Of a stretch of DNA of 5,239 nt, positions 3,995 to 5,239 are shown piece after piece. The translations under genes and the position numbers were made by a program. The notes under the pieces were generated by a model. That model was not told where the DNA came from. It saw nothing but the letters and a program-made list of their open reading frames with translations, and made no database searches. Each line of letters opens with the position of its first letter. The first letter of the stretch is position 1. Source of the DNA: Bacillota bacterium (GTDB taxonomy: Bacteria; Bacillota; UBA4882; UBA8346); contig DNPQ01000486.1 of the NCBI GenBank assembly GCA_003501335.1, positions 1 through 5,239 of the forward strand, written 5' to 3'.

Positions 3995-5239
3995 TTAATT
4001 ATGACTAATCCTCTCAATCACTTGATATAAAATCCGGGTCCCTGTTTCTAAATTTGCAAGGGAGATTCGCTCATCAATTCCATGCATTTTTTGCAGCTCC
4101 GCTTCAGAAATCAATATCGGGATAAAGCCATAACTGGTTATTCCTTTTTGTCTAAAATAACGGGAATCAGTGGCTAAGGTTGATAAATAAGGCACTACAT
4201 CTCCGCCTGAATTCTCTTGATGCGCTATCTGACGCATTGTCCTAAATAATTCGGTATCCACAGGTGATTCCGTGGGAGCCGCCGATTGAATCACTTCCAT
4301 GGTCACTTTGGAATCGTTAATTAAATTGCGAAGTTGTTCTAAAAAATGTTCAGGAGTCTCTCCCGGGACCAAACGGCAATCAAGCGTTAATTCACACTGT
4401 TCCGGAAGAACATTGGTTTTCATCCCCGCTTGTAATATAGTGGGTGAAATCGTATTATATAACATTCCTTGAATCGAACGTTCTTTATTGAAATGGCGGC
4501 TGGCGAACATTTTTAAACTATAATCCAGATTCGCCGGTCGGGTTGGCAGTTTTACTCCATGTTGTACTGCCATTTGACTTAAAAAGCCGCGACTGGTTTC
4601 ACATAGCGTTAAAGGCTCCCGATGGCGGCCAATCCGGCTGATAATCCTATTCATTTGCACAATCGCATTATCTTTGGCAGGCATTGAAGCATGCCCCGGT
4701 GTCCCGGATAATGATAATTTGACCCAAAGCAATCCCTTTTCAGCATTTTGGCAAGTATATACCGGCATCTGATTTTGAAGGAATCCGGTGCCGCCTTCAT
4801 TAATGATGTACTCCACCGCAGTTAAAGATGGGATGTCTTGCTCCATCAGCCAATGGATCCCATAAATTCCGCCAACCTCTTCATCGGCGGCGGCCACTAA
4901 AATAAGCTCCCGATCAGGAACTTGTCCGCTTCTCTTATACAAAATCAACGTCATGAGTTCCATGGCCAGCATTCCCTTCATATCGAGAGCGCCGCGTCCC
5001 CAGATATAGTCTTCAGCGACAATACCCGCAAAGGGATCAAACCTCCATTGATTTGGATTAGCAGCCACGACATCCATATGGGAAAGCATCATGAGTGGTT
5101 TTCGAGTTCCATTTCCTGCTATACGAGCGATTAAATTACCCCGTCCCGAAACGGACTCGTAAATTACGGCTGGTATTCCTTCCCGTTCCAACATTATCTT
5201 GATGAAGTTGGCAGTCAGAATCTCATTACCCGGTGGATT
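3995..5239 (-). CDS. M20-family metallopeptidase/amidohydrolase, N-terminus beyond window
   Basis: Two-metal (usually zinc) hydrolase of the M20 group (ArgE, DapE, carboxypeptidase G2, PM20D1 relatives), acting on C-terminal peptide or N-acyl amino acid bonds. The frame is open to the window edge and begins with the family motif NPPGNE, so the ATG at 5194 is internal; 414 residues are visible and perhaps 15-30 are missing. Counting from the first in-window codon: SHMDVV with metal ligand His54 and Asp56, WGRGALDMKG with bridging Asp86, ADEEVGG with general base Glu120 and ligand Glu121, INEGG with ligand Glu148, GTPGHASMP with His183 of the dimerisation domain (about 163-300), and KMHGIDERI with ligand His386. 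All key residues are present, so it should be active. The substrate cannot be told from sequence, and the missing N-terminus hides any signal peptide. It is convergent with the PAP2 gene. Confidence 0.92.
   Translation of the reverse strand, partial: NPPGNEILTANFIKIMLEREGIPAVIYESVSGRGNLIARIAGNGTRKPLMMLSHMDVVAANPNQWRFDPFAGIVAEDYIWGRGALDMKGMLAMELMTLILYKRSGQVPDRELILVAAADEEVGGIYGIHWLMEQDIPSLTAVEYIINEGGTGFLQNQMPVYTCQNAEKGLLWVKLSLSGTPGHASMPAKDNAIVQMNRIISRIGRHREPLTLCETSRGFLSQMAVQHGVKLPTRPANLDYSLKMFASRHFNKERSIQGMLYNTISPTILQAGMKTNVLPEQCELTLDCRLVPGETPEHFLEQLRNLINDSKVTMEVIQSAAPTESPVDTELFRTMRQIAHQENSGGDVVPYLSTLATDSRYFRQKGITSYGFIPILISEAELQKMHGIDERISLANLETGTRILYQVIERISHN

Noticed and set aside
4050..4057. 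AAATTTGC matching part of the intergenic palindromes at 1146-1188 and a site at 3330-3337
   Set aside because: This copy is inside the M20 coding sequence and an 8-bp AT-rich match is expected by chance; I do not claim a shared regulator.
5192..5194. ATG as the start of the M20 peptidase gene
   Set aside because: The frame stays open to the window edge and encodes the conserved NPPGNE family motif upstream, so this methionine is internal.

Overview
The window holds five protein-coding genes and reads like an ordinary chromosomal segment of a Bacillota-type (Firmicutes) bacterium. The grounds are moderate GC, AGGAGG-like ribosome sites, a class Ib aspartate aminotransferase of the Bacillus/Clostridium type, and a 'GGGDCPGLN' (group III) phosphofructokinase. 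A stand-alone RfaE2-type heptose nucleotidyltransferase hints at a diderm (LPS-bearing) Firmicute or one with heptose-containing surface glycans. That taxonomic placement is inference; no rRNA or other marker gene is present.

Layout: (1) 1-1115, minus: PLP-dependent aspartate aminotransferase, C-terminus cut by the window edge. (2) 1116-1521: a 406-bp divergent intergenic region with paired palindromes near a candidate promoter for the aminotransferase, a tandem 10-bp repeat, and a possible 54-codon ORF that has a good ribosome site and overlaps the next gene. (3) 1522-2607, plus: 6-phosphofructokinase with the unusual Gly/Lys pairing at the two phosphoryl-donor positions. (4) 2663-2705: a strong bidirectional terminator shared with the convergent next gene. 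(5) 2708-3286, minus: RfaE2-like D-glycero-beta-D-manno-heptose 1-phosphate adenylyltransferase whose open frame has an odd N-terminal extension. (6) 3287-3434: AT-rich divergent intergenic region with two inverted repeats and a candidate promoter. (7) 3435-3965, plus: PAP2 membrane lipid phosphatase. (8) 3995-5239, minus: M20-family metallopeptidase, N-terminus cut by the window edge.

Every gene lies on the opposite strand from its neighbour (- + - + -), so no two are likely to share a simple operon. The products fall into central and amino-acid metabolism (aminotransferase, phosphofructokinase), cell-envelope precursor chemistry (RfaE2, PAP2) and peptide or acylated amino acid hydrolysis (M20). 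I see no mobile element, CRISPR array, RNA gene or defence system, and nothing that amounts to a new multi-gene system. The points most worth a second look are the regulatory-looking repeats in the two divergent regions, the phosphofructokinase donor-site residues, the overlapping small ORF, and the unclear start of the RfaE2 gene.
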